From contig NZ_PXZO01000052.1 in the NCBI RefSeq assembly GCF_003013475.1, forward strand, positions 62,001 through 126,000: DNA of 64,000 bases. The letters are read 5' to 3'. Position numbers and translations under genes: made by a program. The DNA is from Brevibacillus porteri (GTDB taxonomy: Bacteria; Bacillota; Bacilli; Brevibacillales; Brevibacillaceae). How positions within the stretch are numbered: position 1 is the first letter of the stretch; every line of letters begins with the position of its first letter. Positions 9,250 through 18,908 of the stretch are shown here, in pieces. The notes beneath the pieces are model-generated. The model did not search any database. It had not been told where the DNA came from and saw nothing but the letters and a program-made list of their open reading frames with translations.

Positions 9250-10158
9250 TTATCTCAGCTTCTTTTCCAAGTGAAACAGATCGAGTGGCAACGGAGCCGT
9301 GACTTCGATGACTTCTCCCCCGAATGGATGCACAAATTTGAGCACTGCTGCGTGCAGCGCTTGTCGCTTAATGAGTTCGCGCTTGCCACCATACAGTTCA
9401 TCCCCTAAAAGCGGGTGCCCAATATGATTGAAGTGAACGCGAATTTGATGGGTTCTCCCTGTCTCCAATTGACATTCTACTTTCGTAGCTGTTTGAAAGC
9501 GTTCCTTCACCTGATAATGGGTAATCGCTGGATCGCCGTGAGGTGTAACCCTTCTGCGCGTCCCATGATTCCGGTCTTTTCCAATGGGCTCATTGATTTT
9601 CCCGCGCTCTTTGGACATTTGTCCCGAAACATACGCGACATAGGTACGCTTGATTGTGCGCTCACGCAGCATTTCATCTAATAGTGCAGAGGCCCACGCA
9701 TGCTTCGCGTACAGAACGACGCCTGACGTATCCTGATCCAGCCGATGGACATGGCGAACTTTTGCTTCCAAACCTGTACGGAAAAAGTGCCCCGACACGA
9801 GATGATCCAACGTCACATGATGATATCGTTCGGTTGGATGTAACAGAAGGCCAACTTGCTTATTCACGATGAGCAAATGATCATCCTCGTACAAGATCTC
9901 GGGAACTTCACTAGCCGGATCAAGCCCCAATGGCTCAGGCTTGCACATCCGCAGGCGAATTTCCTGACCTGCTTTTCCTGCAACATGCTGAGCAACAGGT
10001 GCGCCATCCAGTAGGATTTCTTTGTGTTGGAATAAAAGATGGACCTGCTTGCGAGGCAGCTTCCACTCTTCGCGCAGCAGGTTCCCAATCGGGATAGCAT
10101 CGTCTTTGTCTCGTAAATGAGCAACGAGCCATTCCCCTTCTTTTTTCATGAATAACAT
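9250..10158 (-). CDS. RluA family pseudouridine synthase
   Basis: Isomerises uridine to pseudouridine in rRNA or tRNA. The catalytic aspartate motif HRLDQDTSG is present, preceded by the LIVNKQVGLLLHPT segment and followed by GRTHQIRVH, the standard RluA signature set. The N-terminal ~80 residues form the S4-like part. 302 residues is the usual length for the YjbO/YlyB/YhcT-like paralogues of Bacillus; which position is modified cannot be assigned. ATG at 10158 follows AGGGAGA. Probably co-transcribed with the thioredoxin-like gene upstream. Confidence 0.9.
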   Translation of the reverse strand: MLFMKKEGEWLVAHLRDKDDAIPIGNLLREEWKLPRKQVHLLFQHKEILLDGAPVAQHVAGKAGQEIRLRMCKPEPLGLDPASEVPEILYEDDHLLIVNKQVGLLLHPTERYHHVTLDHLVSGHFFRTGLEAKVRHVHRLDQDTSGVVLYAKHAWASALLDEMLRERTIKRTYVAYVSGQMSKERGKINEPIGKDRNHGTRRRVTPHGDPAITHYQVKERFQTATKVECQLETGRTHQIRVHFNHIGHPLLGDELYGGKRELIKRQALHAAVLKFVHPFGGEVIEVTAPLPLDLFHLEKKLR

Positions 10159-10191
10159 TTCTGTCTATCTCCCTGTTCTATGTTGATGCAA

Positions 10192-10539
10192 TTACGATTG
10201 CTCGAGTCCTTTACTGACTTGAATAGCACGGTCCAGGAAATGCTCGATCTCCTCACGACTTTTTCCGAGCTTGCTAACAAAGCGAACCAGTTCTTTTCCA
10301 TTATGGAACGCAATAAAGCTCGGAATTCCGAAGATATCGTACTTTTGGGACAAGTCCGGAAGAGTGTCACGGTTGACTTCAATCATGTCCAGCTGTTCTT
10401 TGTATTTTTCTTCCACGGCAGGCATAAATGGATCAATGCGATGGCAATCTGGGCACCAATCCGTGAAGAATTTGACGATGACTGGCTTGGTTGCTGCGAT
10501 TACTTGCTCGAACTCAGCTTCTGTCTTAATTTCTCTCAT
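10192..10539 (-). CDS. Thioredoxin family protein with CPDC active site
   Basis: 115-residue thioredoxin fold. The redox motif is CPDC (Cys29, Cys32) in place of the CGPC of standard thioredoxin, and the cis-proline loop GIPSF is present around residue 76. The pattern matches the small YtpP/YdbP-type thioredoxin-like proteins of Bacillus, which are probable thiol-disulfide reductases with unknown partners. ATG at 10539 follows GGGAGGAAG. The downstream pseudouridine synthase gene is 33 bases away. Confidence 0.88.
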   Translation of the reverse strand: MREIKTEAEFEQVIAATKPVIVKFFTDWCPDCHRIDPFMPAVEEKYKEQLDMIEVNRDTLPDLSQKYDIFGIPSFIAFHNGKELVRFVSKLGKSREEIEHFLDRAIQVSKGLEQS

Positions 10540-10596
10540 GTTATCTTCCTCCCAGAATGATTTGGAAATAGTGTACCACAGGCACGGGAAATCACT

Positions 10597-11484
10597 CTAT
10601 ATTTTTCCACCCTGCTCGATGAGACATTGCACAAACGCTTCAGCCGGGCGTGACAATGGTTTGTCCTTTCGATACGCCACGACGAGTGTGCGAGAAGGTT
10701 TTGATTTTATCCGCACATAAGTAGGTGGTTCAATTGTTCCAGGTGCGAGCGTAATCATTTTCGGCGCAAACGACAACCCCATACCTGCTGCAACAAGTGA
10801 CTGAGCTGTCTGGATGTTCGAGCTCTCAAACACGATTCGCGGTCGGAATCCCGCCTGCTCACAGAGCCGGAGCGAAATCGTGCGGAAGCCTTGTCCTTCT
10901 TTTAACAGGATAAAAGGCTGATCAGCTACCTCTGCGAGATCGACTTCTTTTCGTTTCGCGAGCGGATGATTGGCCGGTACCGCTAAAAAGATTTCTTCAT
11001 TGATCGCGGGGATGATTTCCAGAGACGGATCACTGATGGGCATCGTTAGTAGGCTTACATCAATTTTCCCCCGCACAAGTAGCTGCTCCAAATGACTCGA
11101 CGTTTCCTCCATCAATTGCAGCTCGACACCGGGAAATTGCTTTGTAAACGTAGGCAACACCCTTGGCAGTACGTACGCCCCTGTAATCGGTAGACTTCCT
11201 ACTAGCAATTTGCCGCTTTCTCCTATGGCATAAGCTCGCATTTCCCTCTCTAGGCCCTCTGACATGTCGACGAGCGTTTGCGCCACCTGTATGAAGCGCT
11301 GGCCCGCATCAGTCAGTTCTACATGCTGCGGCAAGCGATGGAACAAGCTGACACCGAGTATTTTCTCCAGCTTCGCAATTTGCTGGCTCAACGAAGGTTG
11401 GGCCAAATGTAATCGATTGGCTGCCCGAGAAAAACTGCGTTCTTCCGCAACAGCGAGTACATAACGAATTTGTCGTAACTCCAT
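10597..11484 (-). CDS. LysR family transcriptional regulator, divergent from leuCD
   Basis: 295 residues: an N-terminal winged helix-turn-helix (residues 1-60, with FSRAANRLHLAQPSLSQQIAKLE cut as FSRAANRLHL and QPSLSQQIAKLE) and a C-terminal effector-binding domain from about 90. Overall it resembles the CcpC/AlsR/YwfK group that begins MELRQ. It is divergent from leuC across 112 bases, so it may control itself and leuCD; a candidate operator lies in that gap. Inducer unknown. Confidence 0.9.
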   Translation of the reverse strand: MELRQIRYVLAVAEERSFSRAANRLHLAQPSLSQQIAKLEKILGVSLFHRLPQHVELTDAGQRFIQVAQTLVDMSEGLEREMRAYAIGESGKLLVGSLPITGAYVLPRVLPTFTKQFPGVELQLMEETSSHLEQLLVRGKIDVSLLTMPISDPSLEIIPAINEEIFLAVPANHPLAKRKEVDLAEVADQPFILLKEGQGFRTISLRLCEQAGFRPRIVFESSNIQTAQSLVAAGMGLSFAPKMITLAPGTIEPPTYVRIKSKPSRTLVVAYRKDKPLSRPAEAFVQCLIEQGGKI

Positions 11485-11495
11485 ATAGACCTCCC

Positions 11496-11512
11496 GATAG
11501 GCAAAAACTATC
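11496..11512. promoter_or_regulatory. Candidate LysR-type operator in the LysR/leuC gap
   Basis: Inverted repeat GATAG-N7-CTATC (ATAG-N7-CTAT), the form bound by CcpC-like LysR regulators (ATAA-N7-TTAT type). It lies 12 bases upstream of the LysR start and about 85 bases upstream of leuC. Confidence 0.4.
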
Positions 11513-11596
11513 CTTCTTATAATTATTATATCTTTGAACTATTCTCTTTGCCATGTTACAACCTTGTTAAGAGTTTTTTGATCGAAGGAGGAAAAC

Positions 11597-13030
11597 ATGA
11601 TGACAGCCCGTACGATGTTTGAAAAGATTTGGGACAATCACGTTATTCACGAAGAGGCAGGCAAGCCGAGCCTTTTGTATATCGACCTGCACCTGGTTCA
11701 CGAGGTGACTTCGCCGCAAGCTTTTGAAGGACTCCGCTTGGCTGGCCGCAAAGTCCGCCGTCCAGAGCTTACCTTCGCAACCATGGACCACAACGTACCG
11801 ACTGCTGACCGTTTCAATGTCAAAGACCCTATTTCTCGTCAACAAATGGAAACCTTGACGGCGAACTGTGAGGAATTCGGGATTACACTCGCGGATCTGA
11901 ACAGCCCAGATCAAGGGATCGTCCACGTCATTGGTCCTGAGCTCGGGCTCACGCATCCAGGCAAAACAATCGTCTGCGGTGACAGCCACACCTCCACTCA
12001 CGGAGCATTCGGTGCCCTCGCCTTCGGTATTGGTACCAGTGAAGTGGAGCATGTACTCGCAACGCAATGCTTGCAGCAATCCAAACCAAAAACGATGGAA
12101 GTACGCGTAAATGGCGACCTGCCATTCGGTGTCAGTGCAAAAGATTTAATTTTGGCGATTATCGCAAAATACGGAACTGATTTTGCAACTGGTTACGTCG
12201 TAGAATACACAGGCGCTGCGATCCGCAACCTAACCATGGAAGAACGCATGACTGTGTGCAACATGACGATTGAGGGTGGCGCTCGTGCTGGCTTAATCGC
12301 TCCTGACCAGACTACTTTTAACTACTTGAAAGGCAAGCGCTACGTTCCACAAGGGGAAGACTTCCTTTCAGCTGTCGAGGCTTGGAAAGAGCTATGCACG
12401 GACGAAGGCGCTGCGTTTGATGCCTGTGTAGAAATCGAGGCAGCCGAGATCGCACCGCAAGTTACCTGGGGAACGAGCCCTGGTATGGGTACGAACATTA
12501 CAAACACCGTTCCAAACCCTGAGTCATTCGAGACAGTCGCACAGCGCAAAGCGGCACAAGATGCTTTGGCGTACATGGACCTTGCACCTGGCACTCCTAT
12601 GAGCGAAATCAAAATCGATCGCGTGTTTATCGGCTCCTGTACAAACGGTCGGATCGAGGACTTGCGCAAAGCAGCCGAGGTGGCAAAAGGACGCAAGGTC
12701 TCCCCTTCCGTACACGCGATGGTCGTTCCTGGCTCTCAGGCAGTTAAACAGCTCGCTGAGCAAGAAGGCTTGCACCTCATTTTCCAAGAAGCTGGCTTTG
12801 ACTGGCGCGAATCTGGTTGTTCCATGTGTCTGGCCATGAATCCAGATATCCTTTCCGAGGGTGAGCGTTGTGCTTCTACCTCTAACCGGAACTTCGAAGG
12901 ACGTCAAGGACGCGGCGGGAGAACGCATCTGGTTAGCCCGGAAATGGCAGCAGCAGCAGCTATCGCAGGCCACTTCGTCGACGTACGTGAATGGAAAAGC
13001 GAGAACGCTAGCAAGGAGGTATTCCAATGA
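11597..13030 (+). CDS. leuC: 3-isopropylmalate dehydratase large subunit
   Basis: With LeuD, isomerises 2-isopropylmalate to 3-isopropylmalate in leucine synthesis. The three [4Fe-4S] cysteines are present: Cys348 in GSCTNGR and Cys408/Cys411 in CSMC. 477 residues is normal. ATG at 11597 has GGAGG eight bases upstream; the second codon is also ATG. It overlaps leuD by four bases (ATGA), so the two are translationally coupled. leuA and leuB are not adjacent here, so the leucine genes are split or located elsewhere on the chromosome. Confidence 0.97.
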   Translation: MMTARTMFEKIWDNHVIHEEAGKPSLLYIDLHLVHEVTSPQAFEGLRLAGRKVRRPELTFATMDHNVPTADRFNVKDPISRQQMETLTANCEEFGITLADLNSPDQGIVHVIGPELGLTHPGKTIVCGDSHTSTHGAFGALAFGIGTSEVEHVLATQCLQQSKPKTMEVRVNGDLPFGVSAKDLILAIIAKYGTDFATGYVVEYTGAAIRNLTMEERMTVCNMTIEGGARAGLIAPDQTTFNYLKGKRYVPQGEDFLSAVEAWKELCTDEGAAFDACVEIEAAEIAPQVTWGTSPGMGTNITNTVPNPESFETVAQRKAAQDALAYMDLAPGTPMSEIKIDRVFIGSCTNGRIEDLRKAAEVAKGRKVSPSVHAMVVPGSQAVKQLAEQEGLHLIFQEAGFDWRESGCSMCLAMNPDILSEGERCASTSNRNFEGRQGRGGRTHLVSPEMAAAAAIAGHFVDVREWKSENASKEVFQ

Positions 13031-13611
13031 ATCCATTTGTCATCCACTCCGGAGTGGTAGCCCCACTCGATCGTGTAAACGTAGATACCGACGCAATTAT
13101 CCCTAAGCAGTTCTTGAAGCGCATTGAGCGTAGCGGTTTTGGTCAATTCCTGTTCTACGAATGGCGCTTTACTGTCGATGGTGCGCCAATCGATACGTTC
13201 ATTCTGAATACGCCTGCGTACAAGGAGTCTACGGTCCTTCTTGCCCGCAACAATTTTGGCTGCGGCTCCTCTCGTGAGCATGCCCCATGGGCTCTCCTTG
13301 ATTATGGCTTCCGCTGTGTGATTGCTCCATCCTTTGCGGACATTTTTTACAACAACTGCTTCAAAAACGGCATCCTGCCGATCAAGTTAAGTGAAGAGCA
13401 AGTCGATGAGCTGTTCAATCGCGCTCAAAACAAGCCGAACTACCAGCTGACTATCGATCTGCAAGAACAAGTCGTTCGTGACAGTGAAGGTCTCTCCTAT
13501 CCATTCGAGGTAGACTCCTATCGTCGTTACTGCCTGCTGAATGGTCTCGACGATATTGGAATCACGTTGCAGTATGAAGATAAGATCACTGCATACGAAG
13601 CAAGTCGTTAA
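13027..13611 (+). CDS. leuD: 3-isopropylmalate dehydratase small subunit
   Basis: Swivelling small subunit that completes the LeuC active site. Recognised from [13 protein letters not shown] near the N terminus and the substrate-contact loop [15 protein letters not shown] around residues 76-90. 194 residues, usual length. It starts inside the leuC stop codon (ATGA) and is followed by a strong shared terminator. Confidence 0.97.
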   Translation: MNPFVIHSGVVAPLDRVNVDTDAIIPKQFLKRIERSGFGQFLFYEWRFTVDGAPIDTFILNTPAYKESTVLLARNNFGCGSSREHAPWALLDYGFRCVIAPSFADIFYNNCFKNGILPIKLSEEQVDELFNRAQNKPNYQLTIDLQEQVVRDSEGLSYPFEVDSYRRYCLLNGLDDIGITLQYEDKITAYEASR

Positions 13612-13631
13612 TTTACCATCCATAGCGTAGC

Positions 13632-13683
13632 GCATAGAAAAAGCGAAGGCATCCACTATTGTGTCCCTTCGCTTTTTCTATGC
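13632..13683. terminator. Bidirectional terminator between leuD and a GNAT gene
   Basis: Very long near-perfect inverted repeat with arms GCATAGAAAAAGCGAAGG and CCTTCGCTTTTTCTATGC. A-rich and T-rich arms make it usable from both strands. Confidence 0.85.
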
Positions 13684-13688
13684 TTGTC

Positions 13689-14195
13689 CTATAGATGAAT
13701 ATACATGTGGTTCTCATCAAAGTATTGATCGCCGATTTTCAGTGCCCGCTTCTCTAAACCGTATGGGAGAAAACCCATTTTTTCATAGAGATGAATGGCA
13801 CCCGGATTGGTCGTGACGACAGCGAGCTGTACCGTATCAATATCTCCCCGCTTCTTCAAATACGCGAGCTCAGTCTGCATGAGTGCTTGCGCGACACCCT
13901 TCCCCCGATACGCTTCACGCACGTACATGGAGACGATAGATGCTTTGTGTCTTGCTTTCATCCCTCGGTGGCGGAAAAAACCAATGATGCCAGCCAGATG
14001 TCCTTCCACAAAAGCTCCAAAATAGCCGCTATCCCCCGCCTCTCCTTGCGAAAGTCTTCTCAGCCACTCTTCCCCAGGCATTTGAATTTCCTCTTCATAG
14101 GTAGAGCCGAATGCATCTGGATCAGTTTGCAGCCCTTCCAGTCTAATTTTAATTAGCTCATCTGCATCATCTGGTGCCAAAAAGCGAACTTCCAT
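13689..14195 (-). CDS. GNAT family N-acetyltransferase
   Basis: 168 residues with the acetyl-CoA-binding motif YRGKGVAQALM at about residues 94-104 and the terminal NPGAIHLYEKMGF motif common in small-molecule and protein acetyltransferases (about 135-147). I chose ATG at 14195 because AGGAGAGG lies 11 bases upstream; a GTG at 14207 would be too close to that site. Single gene, convergent with leuD. Acceptor unknown. Confidence 0.87.
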   Translation of the reverse strand: MEVRFLAPDDADELIKIRLEGLQTDPDAFGSTYEEEIQMPGEEWLRRLSQGEAGDSGYFGAFVEGHLAGIIGFFRHRGMKARHKASIVSMYVREAYRGKGVAQALMQTELAYLKKRGDIDTVQLAVVTTNPGAIHLYEKMGFLPYGLEKRALKIGDQYFDENHMYIHL

Positions 14196-14267
14196 TCTAA
14201 GCTGCACCTCTCCTATTTTTAATTTCCACTTATCTTAGTCAAGAGTTGCTAGAAAGTAAAGAACTAT

Positions 14268-14303
14268 CTAAAAAAAATAGACCAGGAGCATCTCCCTGGC
14301 CTA
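14268..14303 (-). terminator. Terminator of the acyl-CoA synthetase gene
   Basis: On the minus strand, TAGGCCAGG-loop-CCTGGTCTA is followed by about eight T. Confidence 0.8.
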
Positions 14304-14314
14304 TGAACCTCTTC

Positions 14315-15973
14315 CTATGCAGTTCCAGACTGAATGGCGTTACTTTGCCCAAACAGCTCCAGTGCTTGCTCCCGCAGCTTGAACTTTTGAATTTTACCGG
14401 AAGCGGTCATCGGATATTCATCTACAAACTGTATGTAGCGAGGGATTTTGTAATGAGCGATCTTCCCTTCGCAATAGTCCCGTACCTCATCCTCCGTCAA
14501 CGTTTCGTGAGGCTTTACCCGAATGCACGCCAATACCTGCTCGCCGTATTTAGCATCAGGTACACCTACAATCTGGACATCCAGCACTTTTGGATGTGTA
14601 TAGAGGAATTCTTCCACTTCACGAGGATAAATATTTTCCCCTCCGCGAATGATCATGTCTTTAAGCCTGCCAGTAATTCGATAGTAGCCTTCTTCATCGA
14701 CCGTTGCCAAGTCTCCGGTATGTAACCAGCCTTCGTGATCGATCGCTTTCACTGTCTCCTCTGGCATGTTGTAATAGCCTTTCATGACCAAATATCCTCG
14801 GGTGCACAGCTCGCCTTGTACACCTGGCGGCAAAATGTCATCTGTCGCCGGATCGATGATTTTTGCTTCTACCTCTGCATGCAGTCGACCGACAGTGGAT
14901 ACTTTTCGCTCGAGGGAATCCTCTGGCACGGTCTGTGTGATGACGGGAGAAGCTTCGGTTTGTCCGTACGCAATCGTAATGTCACGGATTCCCATTTGAT
15001 CGACGACCTTCTTCATAACCTCAATCGGGCATAAAGAACCAGCCATGATGCCTGTTCGCAGCGAACTCAGGTCACGCTCGGCAAAAGTCGAATGGTTCAG
15101 CTCGGCAATAAACATGGTGGGTACACCGTACAGTGCTGTGCAGCGTTCAGCCTCTACAACCGCAAGTACCACACCGGGATCAAAGGCGATGACAGGAACC
15201 ATCGTCGCACCAGTTACTACACATGCCAAGGTCCCCATCACACAGCCAAAGCAGTGGAAAAACGGAACAGGAATGCACACCTTATCCTCTGACCCGAGCC
15301 GCTGACATTCCGCTACCTTGACGGCATTGTTGACGATATTGACATGTGACAGCATGACTCCCTTTGGAAAACCAGTCGTCCCAGATGTGTACTGCATATT
15401 GATGACATCATCAGGGGAGAGCGTCGCCTGACGCGCGATCCGCTCTTCTTCCCTGACCAATACAGCACGTTCGAGTAAATCACTCCACAAAAACATTCCG
15501 GGTTGTCGCTCATTCCCTAGATAGATCACATTTTTTAAATGCGGAAGCCTTTTAGATTGTAGCGCTCCTGGATCACATGTCTGTAACTCTGGGCAAATCT
15601 CTTGAATCATGGCGAGATAATTCGCATCGCGATAAGAATCCATTAAGAGAAGTGTCGTCGACTCGGATTGACGCAGCAAATATTCCAGTTCATGTACCCG
15701 GTAGCTCGTATTGACCGTTACCAGTACACCGCCCATTTTCGCCGTAGCAAACTGGGAAATCACCCATTCTGGCACATTGGTTGCCCAAATCGCGATATTG
15801 TCCCCTTTTTGAATGCCAAGAGACATAAATCCCCGCGCTGCCTGATTGCATATCGCTTGAAATTCCCCAAACGTATAACGGAGCCCTCGTTCGTGATAAA
15901 CCAGCGCTTCCTTTTCCTGATATTTACTGGTTGTGTCGTCTAACATATTGCCGATTGTGGTCATATGAATCAT
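14315..15973 (-). CDS. AMP-dependent acyl-CoA synthetase (fatty acid-CoA ligase)
   Basis: Activates a carboxylic acid through an acyl-adenylate to the CoA thioester. The ANL-superfamily motifs are present: P-loop [12 protein letters not shown] (about residues 203-214), the YGQTE motif, WLHTGDLA, the hinge region [16 protein letters not shown], and the C-terminal lysine in TASGKIQKF. 552 residues. It most resembles the medium-chain ACSF2/YngI type, though chain length cannot be set from sequence. ATG at 15973 has GGGGGTG upstream. Monocistronic with its own terminator. Confidence 0.9.
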   Translation of the reverse strand: MIHMTTIGNMLDDTTSKYQEKEALVYHERGLRYTFGEFQAICNQAARGFMSLGIQKGDNIAIWATNVPEWVISQFATAKMGGVLVTVNTSYRVHELEYLLRQSESTTLLLMDSYRDANYLAMIQEICPELQTCDPGALQSKRLPHLKNVIYLGNERQPGMFLWSDLLERAVLVREEERIARQATLSPDDVINMQYTSGTTGFPKGVMLSHVNIVNNAVKVAECQRLGSEDKVCIPVPFFHCFGCVMGTLACVVTGATMVPVIAFDPGVVLAVVEAERCTALYGVPTMFIAELNHSTFAERDLSSLRTGIMAGSLCPIEVMKKVVDQMGIRDITIAYGQTEASPVITQTVPEDSLERKVSTVGRLHAEVEAKIIDPATDDILPPGVQGELCTRGYLVMKGYYNMPEETVKAIDHEGWLHTGDLATVDEEGYYRITGRLKDMIIRGGENIYPREVEEFLYTHPKVLDVQIVGVPDAKYGEQVLACIRVKPHETLTEDEVRDYCEGKIAHYKIPRYIQFVDEYPMTASGKIQKFKLREQALELFGQSNAIQSGTA

Positions 15974-16052
15974 ACAAGCACCCCCAAAACATTCAGACTA
16001 TTCTGTATGATTCTTCTTTTACGCCACAATCCCTTCTTTTTCCATTATCGTC

Positions 16053-16850
16053 CTATACCCATTCGTTCTTGTGTTCTTTGATAAAGGCAATGTCCTCTTG
16101 ATAGTGAAGAATATGACCTTCTTCCACCATCTTTTGAAAAGCAGCATCGCCTTCACTGGCTTTTCTGGCAATGGTTTTGCATAGTCCTTCTAAGCGAAGC
16201 AAGACCATTTCTAGCGTACCTTCCTTCATTTCCATCCCGTACGATTCAAAAAACATGGCCACTCGCTGTTTTCGCTGATTGGCATGCAGCAGTGATTGAT
16301 AATGGATTTTTTCTCCGGATTCCGTTAAAGAAAATCTACTCAAAGGCACGCAGGTATAGAGCGTATAGGCGATATCCCAAAGTCTTGGACCCGGAGCCGC
16401 TAAATCAAAATCGATAATGCCAATCGGTACTTCTTGATGGAAAATGATATTGTACATAGCAAAGTCGTTATGACAGATGATCTCACACGGGCCAGGAGTG
16501 TGATCCAACGAATGCCACTGATCATCGAAAGGAAAATCACTCACAGAATCATGATAAAGCCGAAGCATTTTCGCAATTTCTTGTAACGCTTCGTTTGCAT
16601 GCATATATTCCTTCCAAGGATAATGACCTACCTCTCCTTCAATAAAGGACAGGATTTCTCTCCCCTTTTCATCCATGCCTAAAAATTTCGGCGCATTCGG
16701 ATAGCCTTTTCTTTCCAAGTGCTTCAATAAATCATGGATGTTCTTGCTTCCTGGCTTTACTTCCCTTCTAACTGTATGGCCAGAACGGTAAACGTTCGTG
16801 ACGTTTCCGCCCGCTAATAATTCTTCTTTCGACGATGACGATTTTGACAT
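16053..16850 (-). CDS. Aminoglycoside phosphotransferase-like kinase
   Basis: 265-residue protein with the APH/choline-kinase fold. The catalytic loop HNDFAMYN (Brenner motif) and the metal-binding DFDLAAPGPRLWD appear about residues 135-165. The family includes antibiotic kinases and small-molecule kinases; sequence gives no specific substrate and I see no resistance context. ATG at 16850 is chosen for AAAGGAG ten bases upstream; a longer frame to 16925 would run into the stop of the upstream gene. It lies 64 bases after that gene. Confidence 0.85.
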   Translation of the reverse strand: MSKSSSSKEELLAGGNVTNVYRSGHTVRREVKPGSKNIHDLLKHLERKGYPNAPKFLGMDEKGREILSFIEGEVGHYPWKEYMHANEALQEIAKMLRLYHDSVSDFPFDDQWHSLDHTPGPCEIICHNDFAMYNIIFHQEVPIGIIDFDLAAPGPRLWDIAYTLYTCVPLSRFSLTESGEKIHYQSLLHANQRKQRVAMFFESYGMEMKEGTLEMVLLRLEGLCKTIARKASEGDAAFQKMVEEGHILHYQEDIAFIKEHKNEWV

Positions 16851-16914
16851 TGCATGAACGCTCCTTTCTTTTGACGAAAAAAGAAAGCGTCCCTGTTGTG
16901 GAACGCCATCTACT

Positions 16915-17391
16915 TTACTGCACAACGATTTTTTTCGTAACCTCTACCTTGTATGGCAGGTGGTTGCTGTAGTTGAGCTCTACCCGAATTTCATGCTCTC
17001 CCTTGGGCAACTTTTTCAGTAAAAATTCTGGTTGATAAATCATCCCTTTTGGCTCGCCATTCAGGTATAAATGTGCGTGCCCCTCACCAAAGACTGGTGC
17101 CTCTGCCAATTCTCCATTGTCCTGAACAAACGTGAAGTTCTCTGTAAGCAAGGATACTTCTGCCGTCGTCCCATCCATCTTGACCTCCATATTCAGCGCT
17201 GGCTTTTCTGACCCTGCTGGCTGGTTCATGGGTGCCGTCGCTGTAACAGAAGTAGTTGGATCTGACGGTCGATAAGAGTCAGAGACGCTCAGAGGATCTT
17301 TGACCAAAAGTACGATTCCCGCCACTAGTACTACAAGAAAAACGATTCCGCCCAAAATGAGATTGCGCATACTGATAATAAAGACCTTCAT
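16915..17391 (-). CDS. Membrane-anchored extracytoplasmic protein of unknown function
   Basis: 158 residues. One hydrophobic segment near the N terminus (about residues 10-29) works as an uncleaved anchor, followed by a Ser/Thr/Pro-rich linker and a probable beta-sandwich domain from about residue 60 with GEGHAHLYLNGEP and the closing LPKGEHEIRVEL. That pattern, a short His-containing loop followed by a strand pair, resembles small periplasmic or surface beta-domains but I cannot name the family. ATG at 17391 follows GGGAGAG. Same strand as the kinase gene downstream. Confidence 0.78.
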   Translation of the reverse strand: MKVFIISMRNLILGGIVFLVVLVAGIVLLVKDPLSVSDSYRPSDPTTSVTATAPMNQPAGSEKPALNMEVKMDGTTAEVSLLTENFTFVQDNGELAEAPVFGEGHAHLYLNGEPKGMIYQPEFLLKKLPKGEHEIRVELNYSNHLPYKVEVTKKIVVQ

Positions 17392-17483
17392 GTCTCTACT
17401 CTCCCTTTCGCAAGTGCTTGTCACTTATTTGTACATGCATATGCGAGAGTGAAGAGAGTTAGAAGCAAAAACTTTTCTAGTAG

Positions 17484-17975
17484 TTAACGATAGTTAATAA
17501 ATTGTACTTCCAATGGCAGATCAGCCTTGCGAATCGCGTTGATGATTTGCTGTAATTCATCTTTGCTTTTTCCCGTCACGCGAATCTGATCGTCTTGAAT
17601 CTGTGTTTTTACTTTGACCCCTGTATCTTTAATGATGCTGTTGATCTTTTTCGCATTGTCTTTGTCGATCCCCTGCACTAGCTTAACACGCTGACGGACA
17701 GTACCACCCGCTGCCGGTTCAATTTTGCCGTAGTCGAGGTTTTTGATCGGGACATCCCGTTTGACAAGCTTCCCAAGTAAAATGTCTTTTACCTGACTGA
17801 GCTTGAAGTCGTCATCGGAGACGAGAACAAGCTCTTCCTTTTCCAAGTAGATGCTACTCTTGCTCCCTTTGAAGTCAAAGCGATTTTCTATTTCTTTTAA
17901 TGCGGTCTGAATCGCATTGTTCACTTCGGACAACTCTACTTTGGACACGATATCAAATGAGCTCTCTTTACTCAA
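17484..17975 (-). CDS. YajQ family nucleotide-binding protein
   Basis: 163-residue member of the YajQ/UPF0234 family, which has two RNA-recognition-like ferredoxin folds; members have been reported to bind cyclic di-GMP or nucleotides and tRNA. Recognised from [18 protein letters not shown] at the N terminus, the RFDFKGS motif, and [12 protein letters not shown] in the middle. ATG at 17975 lies 20 bases from the stop of the SDR gene, so the two are likely co-transcribed. Confidence 0.92.
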   Translation of the reverse strand: MSKESSFDIVSKVELSEVNNAIQTALKEIENRFDFKGSKSSIYLEKEELVLVSDDDFKLSQVKDILLGKLVKRDVPIKNLDYGKIEPAAGGTVRQRVKLVQGIDKDNAKKINSIIKDTGVKVKTQIQDDQIRVTGKSKDELQQIINAIRKADLPLEVQFINYR

Positions 17976-17995
17976 AGAAATTCTCCTCTCTTTTA

Positions 17996-18784
17996 TTAGA
18001 TCGCACGGATCAAGCCACCATCGACGAGGAAGGATTGACCTGTCACGTAGCTGTTTGCTGGCGAAGCCAAGAACGTCACCATGCGAGCAAACTCGTCAGG
18101 CTGACCGTATCTGCCCAATGGGATTTGCTTCTCCCAATTTTCTCTTACTTCATCTGCACTAATGCTCTTCGCCTCTGCGGTAAGCCCATCCAATTGTGCC
18201 ACACGATCCGTCGCAATTCTGCCAGGCCCGATGGTATTAATCAGAATCCCATCTGGTCCGAGTTCTGAGGAAAGCGTCTTGGATAGGCCCAATACCCCTG
18301 TACGAAACGTATTGGACAAGAGCAAATTCTCAATCGGCTGTTTAAAGGACGAAGACGCGAAGTTGATGATTCTTCCAAATTGGTTCGCTCGCATATGCGG
18401 CAAAACAGCACGAATGGCCCGTACATAGCTGAGCAAATTTAGCTGGAAGGCTTGCATCCACTGTTCGTCGGTGAGCTGATCGAATCTGCCTGTCGCTGGC
18501 CCGCCTGAATTGTTGATTAAAATATCGACGCTGCCAAAATGCTTGACCGTTGCTTCGACAACTCGCTTTATGTCTTCTTCCTTTGTCACATCCACAGTTA
18601 CGGCTAGAGGTGATTTTCCAGTAGCCTGTTCGATCTCAGCACGAACGATTTCCAGAGCAGCTTCATCTCTACCGCATATCGTGACATTCGCTCCTTCTTG
18701 GGCGAGGCACTGCGCTGTTGCCTTCCCCAATCCTTTTGATGAGGCGAGTACTAGAGCCGTTTTTCCTTGCAAATATAGATCCAT
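17996..18784 (-). CDS. Short-chain dehydrogenase/reductase
   Basis: 262-residue NAD(P)-dependent oxidoreductase of the classical SDR type. The cofactor loop is present as [11 protein letters not shown] near residue 13, NNSGG around 89 in place of the usual NNAG, and the C-terminal [17 protein letters not shown]. The catalytic Ser is present in FASSSFKQ, but the residue usually Tyr in YxxxK is not obvious: the sequence after this serine reads [12 protein letters not shown]. It may be an SDR with an altered catalytic tetrad. ATG at 18784 is seven bases after AAAGGAG. In an operon with yajQ. Confidence 0.85.
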   Translation of the reverse strand: MDLYLQGKTALVLASSKGLGKATAQCLAQEGANVTICGRDEAALEIVRAEIEQATGKSPLAVTVDVTKEEDIKRVVEATVKHFGSVDILINNSGGPATGRFDQLTDEQWMQAFQLNLLSYVRAIRAVLPHMRANQFGRIINFASSSFKQPIENLLLSNTFRTGVLGLSKTLSSELGPDGILINTIGPGRIATDRVAQLDGLTAEAKSISADEVRENWEKQIPLGRYGQPDEFARMVTFLASPANSYVTGQSFLVDGGLIRAI

Positions 18785-18865
18785 GTGCATGCTCCTTTCA
18801 TGGTTCACTCTTGTATGTATCTTGATCTCTTTATTCTACAGAACTTTCAGACGAAGGAAAAGCAA

Positions 18866-18900
18866 AAGAGAAGGGGTACAGCACATACTCCCCTTCTCTT
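18866..18900 (-). terminator. Terminator of the RND efflux operon
   Basis: Perfect 11-base arms AAGAGAAGGGG and CCCCTTCTCTT, followed on the minus strand by a T-rich stretch. Confidence 0.75.
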
Positions 18901-18908
18901 GCTAATCG

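Noticed and set aside
11567-12079. Minus-strand ORF overlapping the start of leuC
   Set aside because: Antisense of a clear leuC; cysteine/histidine-rich composition typical of antisense frames.
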